Of a stretch of DNA of 13,871 nt, positions 6,570 to 13,871 are shown piece by piece. This stretch comes from DASTCC01 sp035711465. Its GTDB lineage: Bacteria > Acidobacteriota > Vicinamibacteria > Vicinamibacterales > SCN-69-37. The notes below the pieces were generated by a model, which had not been told where the DNA came from, did no database searches, and worked only from the letters and a program-made list of their open reading frames with translations. Numbering within the stretch: position 1 is the first letter of the stretch; every line of letters starts with the position of its first letter. Position numbers and translations under genes: made by a program. The stretch is from contig DASTCC010000247.1 of NCBI GenBank assembly GCA_035711465.1, positions 1 to 13,871 on the forward strand. Reading direction: 5' to 3'.

Positions 6570-7337
6570 GTGCGCTCGCTCGGATCGCTGATCCTGGCCT
6601 TCCAGGATTCCGGCCGTGCCCCAGGTGCAAGTGAGCCGGGTCTCGGCAATTCGACAGACATCACCACGCTGATTCTCAATGCGGACCCGGTTGTCAAACT
6701 GGTGCTGATCACGCTCGTGCTCTTCTCCGCGGTGTCGTGGGGCGTCATTCTCTTCAAGCAGTCGCAGCTGCGGCGCGCCGCGAAACAGACGGCGACGTTT
6801 CTCGACGTGTTCCGCAAGAGCAGCCGCTTCTCCGAAGTGCAGGCCGTGTGCACGAACCTCGGCGCCAGTCCGCTGGTCGCGCTCTTTCAGGCGGGCTATG
6901 CCGAGCTCAACACGCAGCTGCGCAGCACGACGGGCGAAGCCAAGCCGGCGACCGGAACCGCACGTCCTACGTTGAGGAGCCTGGACGCGGTGGATCGAGC
7001 CTTGTTGCGTGCGTCGACGAGCGAAGTCGCGAAGCTGGAGCATCGCGTCCCGTTTCTGGCGACGACCGCGTCGCTCACGCCGTACATCGGACTGTTTGGC
7101 ACGGTGTGGGGCATCATGGCGGCGTTCCAGGGCATCGCCAGCGCCGGCTCGACGAGCCTCGGCGTGGTCGCGCCGCCGATCGCCGAAGCGCTGGTCGCGA
7201 CCGCGGCCGGTCTTTTCGCCGCCATCCCGGCGGTGTACTTCTACAATGATCTGACGAGCCAGATTAAGAAGGTCGCCGGCGACATGGAGGACTTCTCGAT
7301 GGAGTTCCTCACGATCGCGGAGCGGAACTTCACGTAA
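6570..7337 (+). CDS. tolQ: TolQ / ExbB-family proton channel protein
   Basis: TolQ forms the pentameric inner-membrane channel that, with TolR, uses the proton gradient to energise TolA. From the chosen start the protein has 255 aa, close to the family norm. Membrane segments lie at about residues 42-63, 161-190 and 202-226, with a cytoplasmic domain between the first two. The hallmark GLFGTVWGIM (174-183) and the Ala/Gly-rich third helix (PPIAEALVATAAGLFAAIPA) line the pore. I start it at GTG 6570, five bases after GGAGG (6560-6564); a GTG at 6504 in the same frame lies upstream of the predicted transcription start. Residues 113-140, inside the cytoplasmic domain, form a Thr/Pro-rich stretch. 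The stop overlaps the tolR ATG by one base (TAATG). Confidence 0.94.
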   Translation: MRSLGSLILAFQDSGRAPGASEPGLGNSTDITTLILNADPVVKLVLITLVLFSAVSWGVILFKQSQLRRAAKQTATFLDVFRKSSRFSEVQAVCTNLGASPLVALFQAGYAELNTQLRSTTGEAKPATGTARPTLRSLDAVDRALLRASTSEVAKLEHRVPFLATTASLTPYIGLFGTVWGIMAAFQGIASAGSTSLGVVAPPIAEALVATAAGLFAAIPAVYFYNDLTSQIKKVAGDMEDFSMEFLTIAERNFT

Positions 7338-7816
7338 TGCCCAAGCTCGAACCGATTCCAAGCGCACCGACGCGCGGCGCCGGACGCCGTGGTCGGGCCA
7401 TCCGTGTCTCCAGCTCCCTCGCCGAGATCAACGTCGTCCCGCTCGTCGACGTGATGCTGGTGCTGCTCGTGATCTTCATGGTCGCGGCGCCGATGATGAC
7501 GCAGGGCTTCCCCGTCGATCTGCCGCAGTCGCGGAAGTCGCCGGCGATCAACCCGGAGCCGGTCACGGTGACCGTGCCGGCGACCTTCCGGCGCGATCAA
7601 CGGCTGCGTCTCGGCACCGAGCTGATTCCGTTGTCCGTGCTCTCCGAGCGCGTCAAGCAGGCGCTCGACAACGAGAACAAGAAGAACGTCATCCTCGCGC
7701 CTGATGGCGCGGTGACGATGCAGGATGTCTTCCTGGTCTTCGACGCCTTGCAGGAGGCCGGCGTGCACGGCCTGAGCATCCAGAGCCAGCCGCCGGCGAC
7801 GAGGAGAGCGCGATGA
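7337..7816 (+). CDS. tolR: TolR / ExbD-family protein
   Basis: TolR pairs with TolQ; its single transmembrane helix rotates or shifts in the channel as protons pass. The 159-aa protein has a basic N-terminus and then the signature AEINVVPLVDVMLVLLVIFM at 29-48. D38 is the expected proton-carrying aspartate (Asp23 in E. coli TolR). The periplasmic domain follows from about residue 55 and starts with the FPVDLPQS motif typical of the family. The gene overlaps tolQ by one base and the next gene by four (ATGA), so translation is likely coupled across all three. ExbD is the alternative name; the downstream tolB-pal genes favour TolR. Confidence 0.94.
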   Translation: MPKLEPIPSAPTRGAGRRGRAIRVSSSLAEINVVPLVDVMLVLLVIFMVAAPMMTQGFPVDLPQSRKSPAINPEPVTVTVPATFRRDQRLRLGTELIPLSVLSERVKQALDNENKKNVILAPDGAVTMQDVFLVFDALQEAGVHGLSIQSQPPATRRAR

Positions 7817-8580
7817 GCGAAGCCCTCGCGGCCGCGGCGCCGATCGACGATCAGCGCGCGTTCTCGCGCATGCTGCGCTGGTCGTTCATCGTCCACGCGA
7901 TCGCGCTGGTGCTCGTGTTCGTCGTCCCGTCGAGCTGGTGGCGCGGCAACAAGCCGGAGCCGATCTACATGCACGTCAGTCTCGCCGGCGCGCTCGGCCC
8001 GGAGACGACGGGGATGACGTCGATCGGCGGGCGGACCGTCGAGCAGGTCGTGCCGCCGACCAAGCGGCCCGATCCGGTGCCGGTGACGCCGCCGAAGCCG
8101 GCGCCGGCCAGCCCCAACAAGGTCGTCAAGCCGCCGGAGAAGCCGGTGGAGACCACGCGGCCGCCGACGCCGGGCCGCCCGGTGCCGTCGACCGGCCAGC
8201 AGATTCAGACCGGCACCGCGCGCGTCGAGACCGGCGCCCGCGGCAACGCGCCCGGGCTCGCGCAGGGCGGCGGCCAGGGCGGCGTCGACGCCGAGATCGC
8301 GCCGGACTTCTGCTGTCCCGAGTACATCGTCATGATGAAGGTGCTGCTCGAGCGCGAGTGGAACAAGGCGCTGCCGGGCCGCGGGACGACCATCATGCTG
8401 TTCACGATTCAGCGTGACGGCACCATCACCGACGTGCAGGTGCAGACCTCGAGCGGCGATCCCAATCTCGATTTCGAAGCCAAGCGCGCGGTGACCAGCG
8501 TCAAGCTGCAGCCGCTGCCGGCCGCGTACACGGACAAGTCGTTGACGGTCCGGCTCAGATTCCCTTATGGAGGTGCGTGA
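7813..8580 (+). CDS. tolA: TolA-like energy transducer with TonB C-terminal domain
   Basis: By position this protein links TolQR to TolB-Pal across the periplasm. The 255-aa protein has one membrane helix at about 22-39 containing S24 and H28, the SxxxH motif by which TonB and TolA contact their motor. A Pro/Lys-rich stretch spans about 80-127, a Gly-rich segment about 141-158, and a TonB-type C-terminal domain about 165-252 (EREWNKALPGRG, FTIQRDGTITDV). It lacks the long Ala/Lys/Glu helical domain II of enterobacterial TolA and looks more like TonB. Two adjacent cysteines (C167-C168) open the C-terminal domain in the oxidising periplasm. GAGGAG (7801-7806) lies six bases before the ATG. Its place between tolR and tolB argues for a TolA role; a TonB role cannot be excluded. 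Confidence 0.88.
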   Translation: MSEALAAAAPIDDQRAFSRMLRWSFIVHAIALVLVFVVPSSWWRGNKPEPIYMHVSLAGALGPETTGMTSIGGRTVEQVVPPTKRPDPVPVTPPKPAPASPNKVVKPPEKPVETTRPPTPGRPVPSTGQQIQTGTARVETGARGNAPGLAQGGGQGGVDAEIAPDFCCPEYIVMMKVLLEREWNKALPGRGTTIMLFTIQRDGTITDVQVQTSSGDPNLDFEAKRAVTSVKLQPLPAAYTDKSLTVRLRFPYGGA

Positions 8581-8581
8581 C

Positions 8582-9991
8582 GTGCGTTACCCGTCATTGA
8601 TCGTGGCCCTCATCGTCGCCGCGGGCAGTCTGACCGCCGCCTGGCGGCCGGACGAGGCGCCACTCGTGCCGCTCTCGGTCCAGGAGCCGCAGCGGCAGGT
8701 CATCATCGACGAGAGCCTGACCAGCGCCGAATCGCATCCGCGCGTGGCGATTCCGGACTTCACCACCTCCGGCGACGCGGAACTGCAGGCGGCGGCGAAG
8801 GTCGTCGCGGACGTCCTGTGGGACGACCTCGACTTCGAGCGCGAGTTCTACATGATCGAGCGCGCCAAGACCGCCTCGATTCCGATCGCGGCCACGATCG
8901 ACGCGCTGCCGCTGCAGCGCTGGACCGAGATCGGCGCCGACTACGTGATCATGGCGAGCGCGATCCGTCAGGAGAAGCAGTTCGAAGTGCAGCTGCAGCT
9001 GGTCCGCGTCCGCGGCGTCGATCAGGGGCAGCGCCGATTCGGACAGAAGTACTCCGGCTGCACCTTCGACAACCCGCGCGCCTGCGCGCACTACATCGCC
9101 GACAACATCCACAAGGACGTGCGCCTGCTCGATGGCGTCGCCCAGACCAAGCTCGCGTTCGTCTCCGATCGCGAAGGCACGCGCGTCGTCGGCCGGCCGA
9201 TCGCCGATGCCGGCGCGGCCAAGGAGTTGTTCATCGCCGACTACGACGGCTTCAACGCCCGTCAGGTCACCGCGAACCGCTCGACCGTGGTCGGTCCGTC
9301 GTGGTCGCCCGATGCGCGAACGCTCGCCTACACGCTCTGGCTGCCTGGCCGGGCGCCGAACGTGTTCGTCAACTCACTCGACGGCCGTCCCGTGCGAGCG
9401 CTCGTGAACGCGCAGGGCGACGATCACAACTCGTACCCGGCGTGGTCGCCGGACGGCAACAAGGTCGCGTTCTCGTCGAACCGATCCGGCAACTGGGACA
9501 TCTGGGTCGTCAACAAGGACGGCTCGGGGCTGCGCAACCTGACCCCGAACACGCCGCAGTGGATCGAGAACGCGCCGACCTGGTCGCCCGACGGCAACAA
9601 GATCGCGTTCACGTCCAACCGCTCCGGCAACAACCAGATCTACGTGATGAACGCCGACGGCCTCGCGGTCGATCGATTGACCAGCGGCGCGGAGAGCGAC
9701 CGGCCGACCTGGTCGTCGCGCAACTTCATCGCCTACACGTCGGGGCCGGCGTTCGGCCACGGCATCGCCATCTACGACTTCACGACCGGGACGCCGACGA
9801 TGATCACCGACACGGTCGGCGACAACGGCTCGCCGTCGGTGGCGCCCAACGGCCGCCACATCGCATTCTTCACCACCCGGTGGGGCAAGACGCAGATCGC
9901 GACCATCGATCGCCGCGGCGAACGGCTGCGGCAGATCACGAAAACGGGCAACAACACCAATCCGAGCTGGTCGCAGACGCGCGGCCGCTGA
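8582..9991 (+). CDS. tolB: Tol-Pal system beta-propeller protein TolB
   Basis: TolB is the periplasmic partner of TolA and Pal and helps release and relocate Pal to the division site. From GTG 8582 it has 469 aa. An N-terminal signal peptide (MRYPSLIVALIVAAGSLTAA) is followed by the TolB N-terminal domain at about 50-190 (HPRVAIPDF, ADYVIMASA). A six-bladed propeller comes next, with repeated WSPDG / AFSSNRSGNWDI / VMNADG units. I place the start at 8582 because GGAGG (8569-8573) lies eight bases before it; an ATG at 8567 would overlap this site and add five residues before the signal peptide. The gene begins one base after the tolA stop. Cys pairs in the N-terminal domain (SGCTFDNPRACAH) could form a disulfide. 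Confidence 0.95.
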   Translation: MRYPSLIVALIVAAGSLTAAWRPDEAPLVPLSVQEPQRQVIIDESLTSAESHPRVAIPDFTTSGDAELQAAAKVVADVLWDDLDFEREFYMIERAKTASIPIAATIDALPLQRWTEIGADYVIMASAIRQEKQFEVQLQLVRVRGVDQGQRRFGQKYSGCTFDNPRACAHYIADNIHKDVRLLDGVAQTKLAFVSDREGTRVVGRPIADAGAAKELFIADYDGFNARQVTANRSTVVGPSWSPDARTLAYTLWLPGRAPNVFVNSLDGRPVRALVNAQGDDHNSYPAWSPDGNKVAFSSNRSGNWDIWVVNKDGSGLRNLTPNTPQWIENAPTWSPDGNKIAFTSNRSGNNQIYVMNADGLAVDRLTSGAESDRPTWSSRNFIAYTSGPAFGHGIAIYDFTTGTPTMITDTVGDNGSPSVAPNGRHIAFFTTRWGKTQIATIDRRGERLRQITKTGNNTNPSWSQTRGR

Positions 9992-10018
9992 AACGATTCG
10001 CAGAGTGAGGGTACGCCT

Positions 10019-10612
10019 ATGAGACGTCAGAGCATCCTCGCCAGCCTCGTGCTGACGGCCTTCGTCGGGGTCGCCGCCTGCGGCCCGAAGCCGAATCCCC
10101 AGACGCCGATCACGCCGGGGCCGTTCCCGGGCGCGGCCGCCCCCGGGTCCGGCGGAGCGCCGGCGCCGCCTCCGGAAGTGCCGCCGCCCCCGCCGTCGAT
10201 TCCGACGGAGCCGAACATCACGACCGGCGGCGATCCCTACGCGAAGAAGACCGCCGAGGAGATCAACGCCGATTCGCCGCTGCGCCCGGTCTACTTCGAG
10301 TACGACAGCGATCAGCTGAGCGACGAGGCGCGAAAGATCCTCGAAGCCAACGCCGGCATCATGAAGCAGTACCGGACCTGGACGATCACCATCGAAGGCC
10401 ACTGCGACGAGCGCGGCACCTCCGAGTACAATCTGGCTCTGGGCGATCGACGCGCCCTGGCGGCAAAGAACTACCTGCAGACGCTCGGCATCAGCGCCGA
10501 CCGGCTCAAGACGGTGAGCTACGGCAAGGAGTTCCCCTTCGATCCGGCCCACAACGAGAGCGCCTGGATCAAGAACCGGCGGGCCCATTTCATGGTGACG
10601 GCGACCAAGTAG
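10019..10612 (+). CDS. pal: Peptidoglycan-associated lipoprotein Pal
   Basis: Pal is an outer-membrane lipoprotein that binds diaminopimelate in peptidoglycan and tethers the envelope; TolB and TolA pull it to the septum. The 197-aa precursor has a lipoprotein signal with lipobox VAAC and lipidation at C21. A Pro/Gly/Ala-rich linker spans about 24-70. An OmpA-like domain from about 88 to the end carries the hallmark TITIEGHCDERGTSEYNLALG and the late NRRAHFMV. The ATG follows GAGGG (10007-10011) at seven bases. It lies 27 bases after tolB in the same operon. Lys at position 2 after the Cys (CGPK) does not signal inner-membrane retention, in line with outer-membrane placement. Confidence 0.97.
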   Translation: MRRQSILASLVLTAFVGVAACGPKPNPQTPITPGPFPGAAAPGSGGAPAPPPEVPPPPPSIPTEPNITTGGDPYAKKTAEEINADSPLRPVYFEYDSDQLSDEARKILEANAGIMKQYRTWTITIEGHCDERGTSEYNLALGDRRALAAKNYLQTLGISADRLKTVSYGKEFPFDPAHNESAWIKNRRAHFMVTATK

Positions 10613-10643
10613 CCCGGCCGCCCGCACCGACGAGAGCAGCACG

Positions 10644-11543
10644 ATGACGCGAACAGCGACGATGGCGGCGGTGGTGATGATCGGCGCGCTCGCCGTGGCG
10701 GGACCCGCCGCGGCGCAGAACCGGACCGACATGCAGATCTTCGCCGACCTGCGCATGCTGCACGAAGAGCTGCAGCAGATGCAGCTGATGATGAACGCGC
10801 TCGCCGAGCAGCTGAAGGCGACCAACGCCCGCCTCGACAGACAGCAGGCCGATCAGCTGAAGGGGTTTGCCGATCAGCGGGTCGAGCTCGACGCCCTCAC
10901 CAACACGCTCAGCCGCCTGTCGGAGAAAGTGAGCGACAACTCGGTGCGCGTCGGCCAGGTCGGCAGCGAGCTGGCCTCGATTCGCGGCGGCATCGGCATC
11001 CTCAACACGATGCTCAATCAGGTGCTGTCGCTGCTCCAGCCGCCGGGTACGAGCCCCCTGCTGGATCCGACCGCGCCCCAACCGAGCGGCTCGGGCGCCG
11101 TGCCGCTGCCCGGCAGCCCCACGCCTCCGGGTGGCATCACCCCGGCGCCCGGCGCGACGCCGCAGTCGCCCATCGCCGCCTACTCCCAGGCCCAGGGGCT
11201 CTACATGCAGGGCAAGTACGACCTCGCGGTCGAGCGCTTTCAGCTGTTCGTCAAGGACTTCCCCGAAGACGTGAAGGCGCCCGACGCCATGCACCTCATG
11301 GCCGAGTCGTACTACATGATGCAGCGCTGCAAGGAAGTGATCGACACATCCGCGCAGCTGATCCAGAAGTATCCGCAGTCGAGCCGCATTCCCGAGGCGT
11401 ACTACCGCCAGGGCCTCTGCTACGAAGCGCTCAAGCAGATCCCGAACGCCCGCAAGGCGTACGAGACGCTGATCAAGCTCTATCCCGACAGCGCGGCGGC
11501 AATTCAGGCGCAGCCGCGGCTCAAGGCGATCGGGAAAGAGTGA
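10644..11543 (+). CDS. cpoB: CpoB / YbgF, Tol-Pal associated coiled-coil TPR protein
   Basis: CpoB is a periplasmic protein that coordinates Tol-Pal constriction with PBP1B-LpoB wall synthesis in E. coli. The 299-aa precursor has a signal peptide (cleavage probably after AGPAAA, residue 24). A Gln/Leu/Met-rich coiled coil at about 28-110 is the trimerisation region of YbgF. A Pro/Gly/Thr-rich linker spans about 130-175. Tetratricopeptide repeats fill about 178-296 (AYSQAQGLYMQGKYDLAVERF, then similar units at about 215 and 252). The gene follows pal by 31 bases and ends the operon. The linker is longer and more proline-rich than I recall for E. coli CpoB. Two cysteines in the TPR part (QRCKE, GLCYE) could pair. 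Confidence 0.92.
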   Translation: MTRTATMAAVVMIGALAVAGPAAAQNRTDMQIFADLRMLHEELQQMQLMMNALAEQLKATNARLDRQQADQLKGFADQRVELDALTNTLSRLSEKVSDNSVRVGQVGSELASIRGGIGILNTMLNQVLSLLQPPGTSPLLDPTAPQPSGSGAVPLPGSPTPPGGITPAPGATPQSPIAAYSQAQGLYMQGKYDLAVERFQLFVKDFPEDVKAPDAMHLMAESYYMMQRCKEVIDTSAQLIQKYPQSSRIPEAYYRQGLCYEALKQIPNARKAYETLIKLYPDSAAAIQAQPRLKAIGKE

Positions 11544-11554
11544 GCTCGAGGCTT

Positions 11555-11579
11555 GGAGGCTTGGGGCCTGCAAGCCTTC
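11555..11579. terminator. Hairpin between convergent cpoB and ssb
   Basis: GGAGGCTTG (11555-11563) pairs with CAAGCCTTC (11571-11579) around a 7-base loop, giving nine pairs including one G-U. It ends right at the ssb stop codon and lies 11 bases after the cpoB stop, so it could serve both strands. No T-run follows on either side, which weakens the terminator call. The left arm is duplicated as two tandem copies of GAGGCTTG (11548-11563), so either copy could pair. Confidence 0.4.
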
Positions 11580-12026
11580 CTAAAACGGAATATCGTCGTC
11601 GTTCGGCGCGTCGACGGCCACCGCCTCGCCGGCCGGCTCGTGGCTCTCGTAGCGCTCGCGTGAGGCGCCGGCGCGGGCCATGCCGCCGCCCCCGCCTCCC
11701 CCGCCGAGCAGGACGATACGATCGGCGCGGATCTCGGTCGTCTTCTGCGGCTTGCCTTCCTTGTCGGTCCACTCGCGCGTCTGGATTTTGCCCTCGACGT
11801 AGATCTGCTTGCCCTTGGTCAGATATTCGTGGAGCGACTCCGCGGTCTTGCCCCAGATGACGATGCGATGCCACTGCGTGTCTTCGCGCTTCTGGCCGTC
11901 GCGATCGGTGAACCTCTCGGTGGTCGCGAGGCTGACGGTCGCGACCGGCGTCCCGCCGGCCGTGAAGCGCATCTCCGCGTCGCGGCCGAGATTGCCTACG
12001 AGAATCGCCTTGTTGACGCTGCCCAT
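11580..12026 (-). CDS. ssb: Single-stranded DNA-binding protein SSB
   Basis: SSB coats single-stranded DNA in replication, repair and recombination and recruits partner enzymes through its acidic tip. The 148-aa protein has the OB-fold over about residues 1-107: VNKAILVGNLGRDAEMR at the start, then WHRIVIWGKTAE and KGKQIYVEGKIQTREW. A run of eight glycines begins the flexible linker, and the tail ends in DDDIPF, the standard partner-binding tip. The linker is short. The ATG at 12026 follows AAGGA at about eight bases. The gene stands alone, not between rpsF and rpsR as in many bacteria, and converges on cpoB. A possible -10 (TAGACT on the minus strand, 12077-12072) lies upstream, but no good -35 was seen. 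Confidence 0.97.
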   Translation of the reverse strand: MGSVNKAILVGNLGRDAEMRFTAGGTPVATVSLATTERFTDRDGQKREDTQWHRIVIWGKTAESLHEYLTKGKQIYVEGKIQTREWTDKEGKPQKTTEIRADRIVLLGGGGGGGGMARAGASRERYESHEPAGEAVAVDAPNDDDIPF

Positions 12027-12120
12027 GTCTTCGGTCCTTGTCCGCGCCCCGGAACAGGCGCACGCATCGACAGTCTAGTGCACTTCCGGCGTCTCATCGA
12101 AAGTCGCTGACAACCAGCGT

Positions 12121-13866
12121 TTACGTTCCGATCTCGCCGATCGCCGCCTTGTGCATCGCCTCGACCACCGGCTCGAGCAGCGCGTGAACGGCATCGGCGC
12201 TCGCCGCGCGCAGCGCGCGGCGGGCGACGCGGGCGGCGAGCTTCGCGTCGAGCGTCGCGAGCGATCGCTTGACGACGGGGATCGCGGCCGGCGTCATGCT
12301 GAAAGTGCGGAATCCGAGCCCGACGAGCAGCGCCACCAGCAGCGGATCGGCCGCCATCTCGCCGCACACCGCGAGGTCGGCGCCCGCCCGCCGTCCGGCG
12401 CCGGCGACGACGCGCAGCAGCCGCAGCACCGCCGGCGCCATCGGCTCGTAGTGCCCCGCCAGGCGCTCGTCGGTGCGATCGATCGCCAGCGTGTACTGAA
12501 TCAGATCGTTGGTGCCGACAGAGAGAAAGTCGGCGTGCCGGGCGAGATGATCGACGGTCAGCGCCGCCGCCGGAACCTCGATCATCGCGCCTACCGGGAT
12601 CGGCACGGTGACGTCGAGCGCCTGCCGCATCTGCGCGATCATCTGCCGCGCCAGCCGCAGCTCCTCGCCCGAGGTCACGAACGGCAGCAGGATGCGGAGC
12701 GATCCGGCGTCGGCCGAGCGCAGCAGCGCGCGGATCTGCTGGCGGAATCGATCGTCGTTGTGGAACGCGGTGCGGATGCCGCGCAGGCCGAAGCGATCGC
12801 GATGCCCCGTGGTGCGCGGCGTGATCGCCGAGCGCTCCTCGCCGGCGTCAAAGGTGCGAATCGTGACCGGGCGCGGGCTCATCGCCGAGAGCAGCGCGCG
12901 ATAGGTCTCGACCTGCGCTTCCTCGCTCGCCGCCTCCGGCTGCGCGGCGTCGAGCAGGAACTCCGATCGATAGAGGCCGATGCCTTCGGCGCCGGCGTCG
13001 ATGACGCGGCTGACCTCGTCGGCGATCTCGAGGTTGGCCTCGAGCCGGATGCGCACCCCATCCGCCGTCGTCGCCGGGCGATCGCGCAGCTCGGCGAGCG
13101 CGCGCACGCCGGCGGCCGCGATCTCGGCCTTCTGACGCCAGCGTTCGATCGCCTCGTCCGCCGGCTCGACCACGACCTCGCCGGTGGTGCCGTCGAGCGC
13201 GACCGTCTGCCCGGGCGAGATCACCTGCGTCGCGCCGCCGAGACCGACGACGGCCGGCACGCCGAGCGACCGGACGAGGATGACGGTGTGATGGGTCGGA
13301 CTGCCGATGTCGCAGACCAGGCCGCGGATACGCGTCCAGTCGAGCTGCGCGGCGAGCGACGGCGGCAGCTCGTCGGCGACCAGCACCAGCGGCGCCTCGA
13401 GCTCGAGCACGAGATCGACGAGCGGATCGCGGGCCGGCCGCAGGTTGCGCTGCAGCCGTCCGCCGACATCGGCGAGGTCGCTGATCCGCTCGCGCAGCCA
13501 GCTGTCGCCTTCCCGCGCGAACACCGCGTGCAGCTCGCCGATGGCGCGCTCGAGCGCCCAGTCGCCGTTCAGCCGCTCGGTGCGGATGAGCTCGTCGGCG
13601 CGCCGGACCAGCAGCGGATCGTCGAGCATCAGCAGCTGCGCGGCGAAGATCGCCGCCTGCGCCGGACCGACCGTCCGCGAGACCCGCGACGAGATCTCCT
13701 CGAGCTCGACGCGGGTGCGATCGCGCGCGGCGCGGAGCCGCTGGCGCTCGCGGTCGACGCCGCTGGCGGCCAGCCGGTAGCGGACCTGACGGGCGTCGCG
13801 CACGGCGACGACCGCGCGGCCGAGCGCGATGCCGGCTGCCACGCCGCGTCCGGTCAACCGCGTCAT
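12121..13866 (-). CDS. ptsI: Phosphoenolpyruvate-protein phosphotransferase (PTS enzyme I)
   Basis: Enzyme I takes phosphate from PEP onto a histidine and passes it to HPr, the first step of the PTS. The 581-aa length and domain order match: an HPr-binding helical domain within about 1-160, the swivelling phospho-His domain about 160-240, and the PEP-binding barrel about 260-560. The active histidine should be H193 in IGSPTHHTVILVRSLGVPAVVG; the usual signature is GGxTSHT, so the residues in front of the histidine are altered. The barrel has GIGLYRSEFL, TIRTFDAGEE, GLRGIRTAF, SVGTNDLIQYTLAIDRTD and the catalytic-cysteine motif CGEMAADP. The ATG lies five bases from the right edge in the context ACATGAC, so it could overlap the stop of an upstream gene, perhaps ptsH; that is outside the window. 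No GAF domain is present, so it is not PtsP. Confidence 0.95.
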   Translation of the reverse strand: MTRLTGRGVAAGIALGRAVVAVRDARQVRYRLAASGVDRERQRLRAARDRTRVELEEISSRVSRTVGPAQAAIFAAQLLMLDDPLLVRRADELIRTERLNGDWALERAIGELHAVFAREGDSWLRERISDLADVGGRLQRNLRPARDPLVDLVLELEAPLVLVADELPPSLAAQLDWTRIRGLVCDIGSPTHHTVILVRSLGVPAVVGLGGATQVISPGQTVALDGTTGEVVVEPADEAIERWRQKAEIAAAGVRALAELRDRPATTADGVRIRLEANLEIADEVSRVIDAGAEGIGLYRSEFLLDAAQPEAASEEAQVETYRALLSAMSPRPVTIRTFDAGEERSAITPRTTGHRDRFGLRGIRTAFHNDDRFRQQIRALLRSADAGSLRILLPFVTSGEELRLARQMIAQMRQALDVTVPIPVGAMIEVPAAALTVDHLARHADFLSVGTNDLIQYTLAIDRTDERLAGHYEPMAPAVLRLLRVVAGAGRRAGADLAVCGEMAADPLLVALLVGLGFRTFSMTPAAIPVVKRSLATLDAKLAARVARRALRAASADAVHALLEPVVEAMHKAAIGEIGT

Positions 13867-13871
13867 GTGTC

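Noticed and set aside
9374..10825. 483-codon open frame on the minus strand across tolB and pal
   Set aside because: It spans two well-supported genes on the opposite strand and their intergenic region and shows no conserved motif; a GC-skewed shadow.

Overview
The window is GC-rich DNA packed with ordinary bacterial housekeeping genes. There is no sign of a phage, transposon, CRISPR array or rRNA. A complete Tol-Pal system and an LptF/G lipopolysaccharide-export permease show a Gram-negative (diderm) cell. The gene set and protein style (proline-rich TonB-like TolA, BFN-domain protein, parAB next to recN-miaB) suggest an Acidobacteriota-like organism, possibly Vicinamibacteria. That assignment is an inference from memory of the families, not a database result.

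Layout, left to right. (1) 1-836, minus: the first 278 codons of an lptF-type permease, cut by the window edge. (2) 837-1309: a 473-base non-coding gap with a strong nested inverted repeat (979-1028) and a comparatively AT-rich island (891-960) holding a DnaA-box-like 9-mer. (3) 1310-2900, minus: parB and parA, overlapping by 8 bases, with their own near-consensus promoter. (4) 2953-6452, minus: recN, miaB and a BFN-domain gene as an overlapping operon; each junction overlaps by 11 bases. (5) 6453-6569: a short divergent promoter region. (6) 6570-11543, plus: tolQ-tolR-tolA/tonB-like-tolB-pal-cpoB, the classical tol-pal order, driven by a TTGACA-17-TACGCT promoter. (7) 11544-11579: a hairpin between convergent genes. 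(8) 11580-12026, minus: ssb. (9) 12121-13866, minus: PTS enzyme I (ptsI).

How the genes work together. TolQ and TolR form a proton-driven motor in the inner membrane. The TolA-like protein carries that energy across the periplasm to TolB and the lipoprotein Pal, which hold the outer membrane to the peptidoglycan during division, and CpoB links this to wall synthesis. ParA/ParB segregate the chromosome, RecN and SSB act in DNA repair and replication, MiaB modifies tRNA, LptF belongs to the LPS exporter and enzyme I starts the PTS phosphorelay.

I found no convincing new biological system. The points most worth a second look are the structured parB-lptF gap, the short TolA-like protein with a vicinal Cys pair, the altered phospho-histidine signature in enzyme I, the local rare-codon patch in parB, and the back-to-back recN/tol promoters. 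Several start codons were moved from the longest reading frame on the basis of ribosome-binding sites and promoters (tolQ, tolB, BFN gene).
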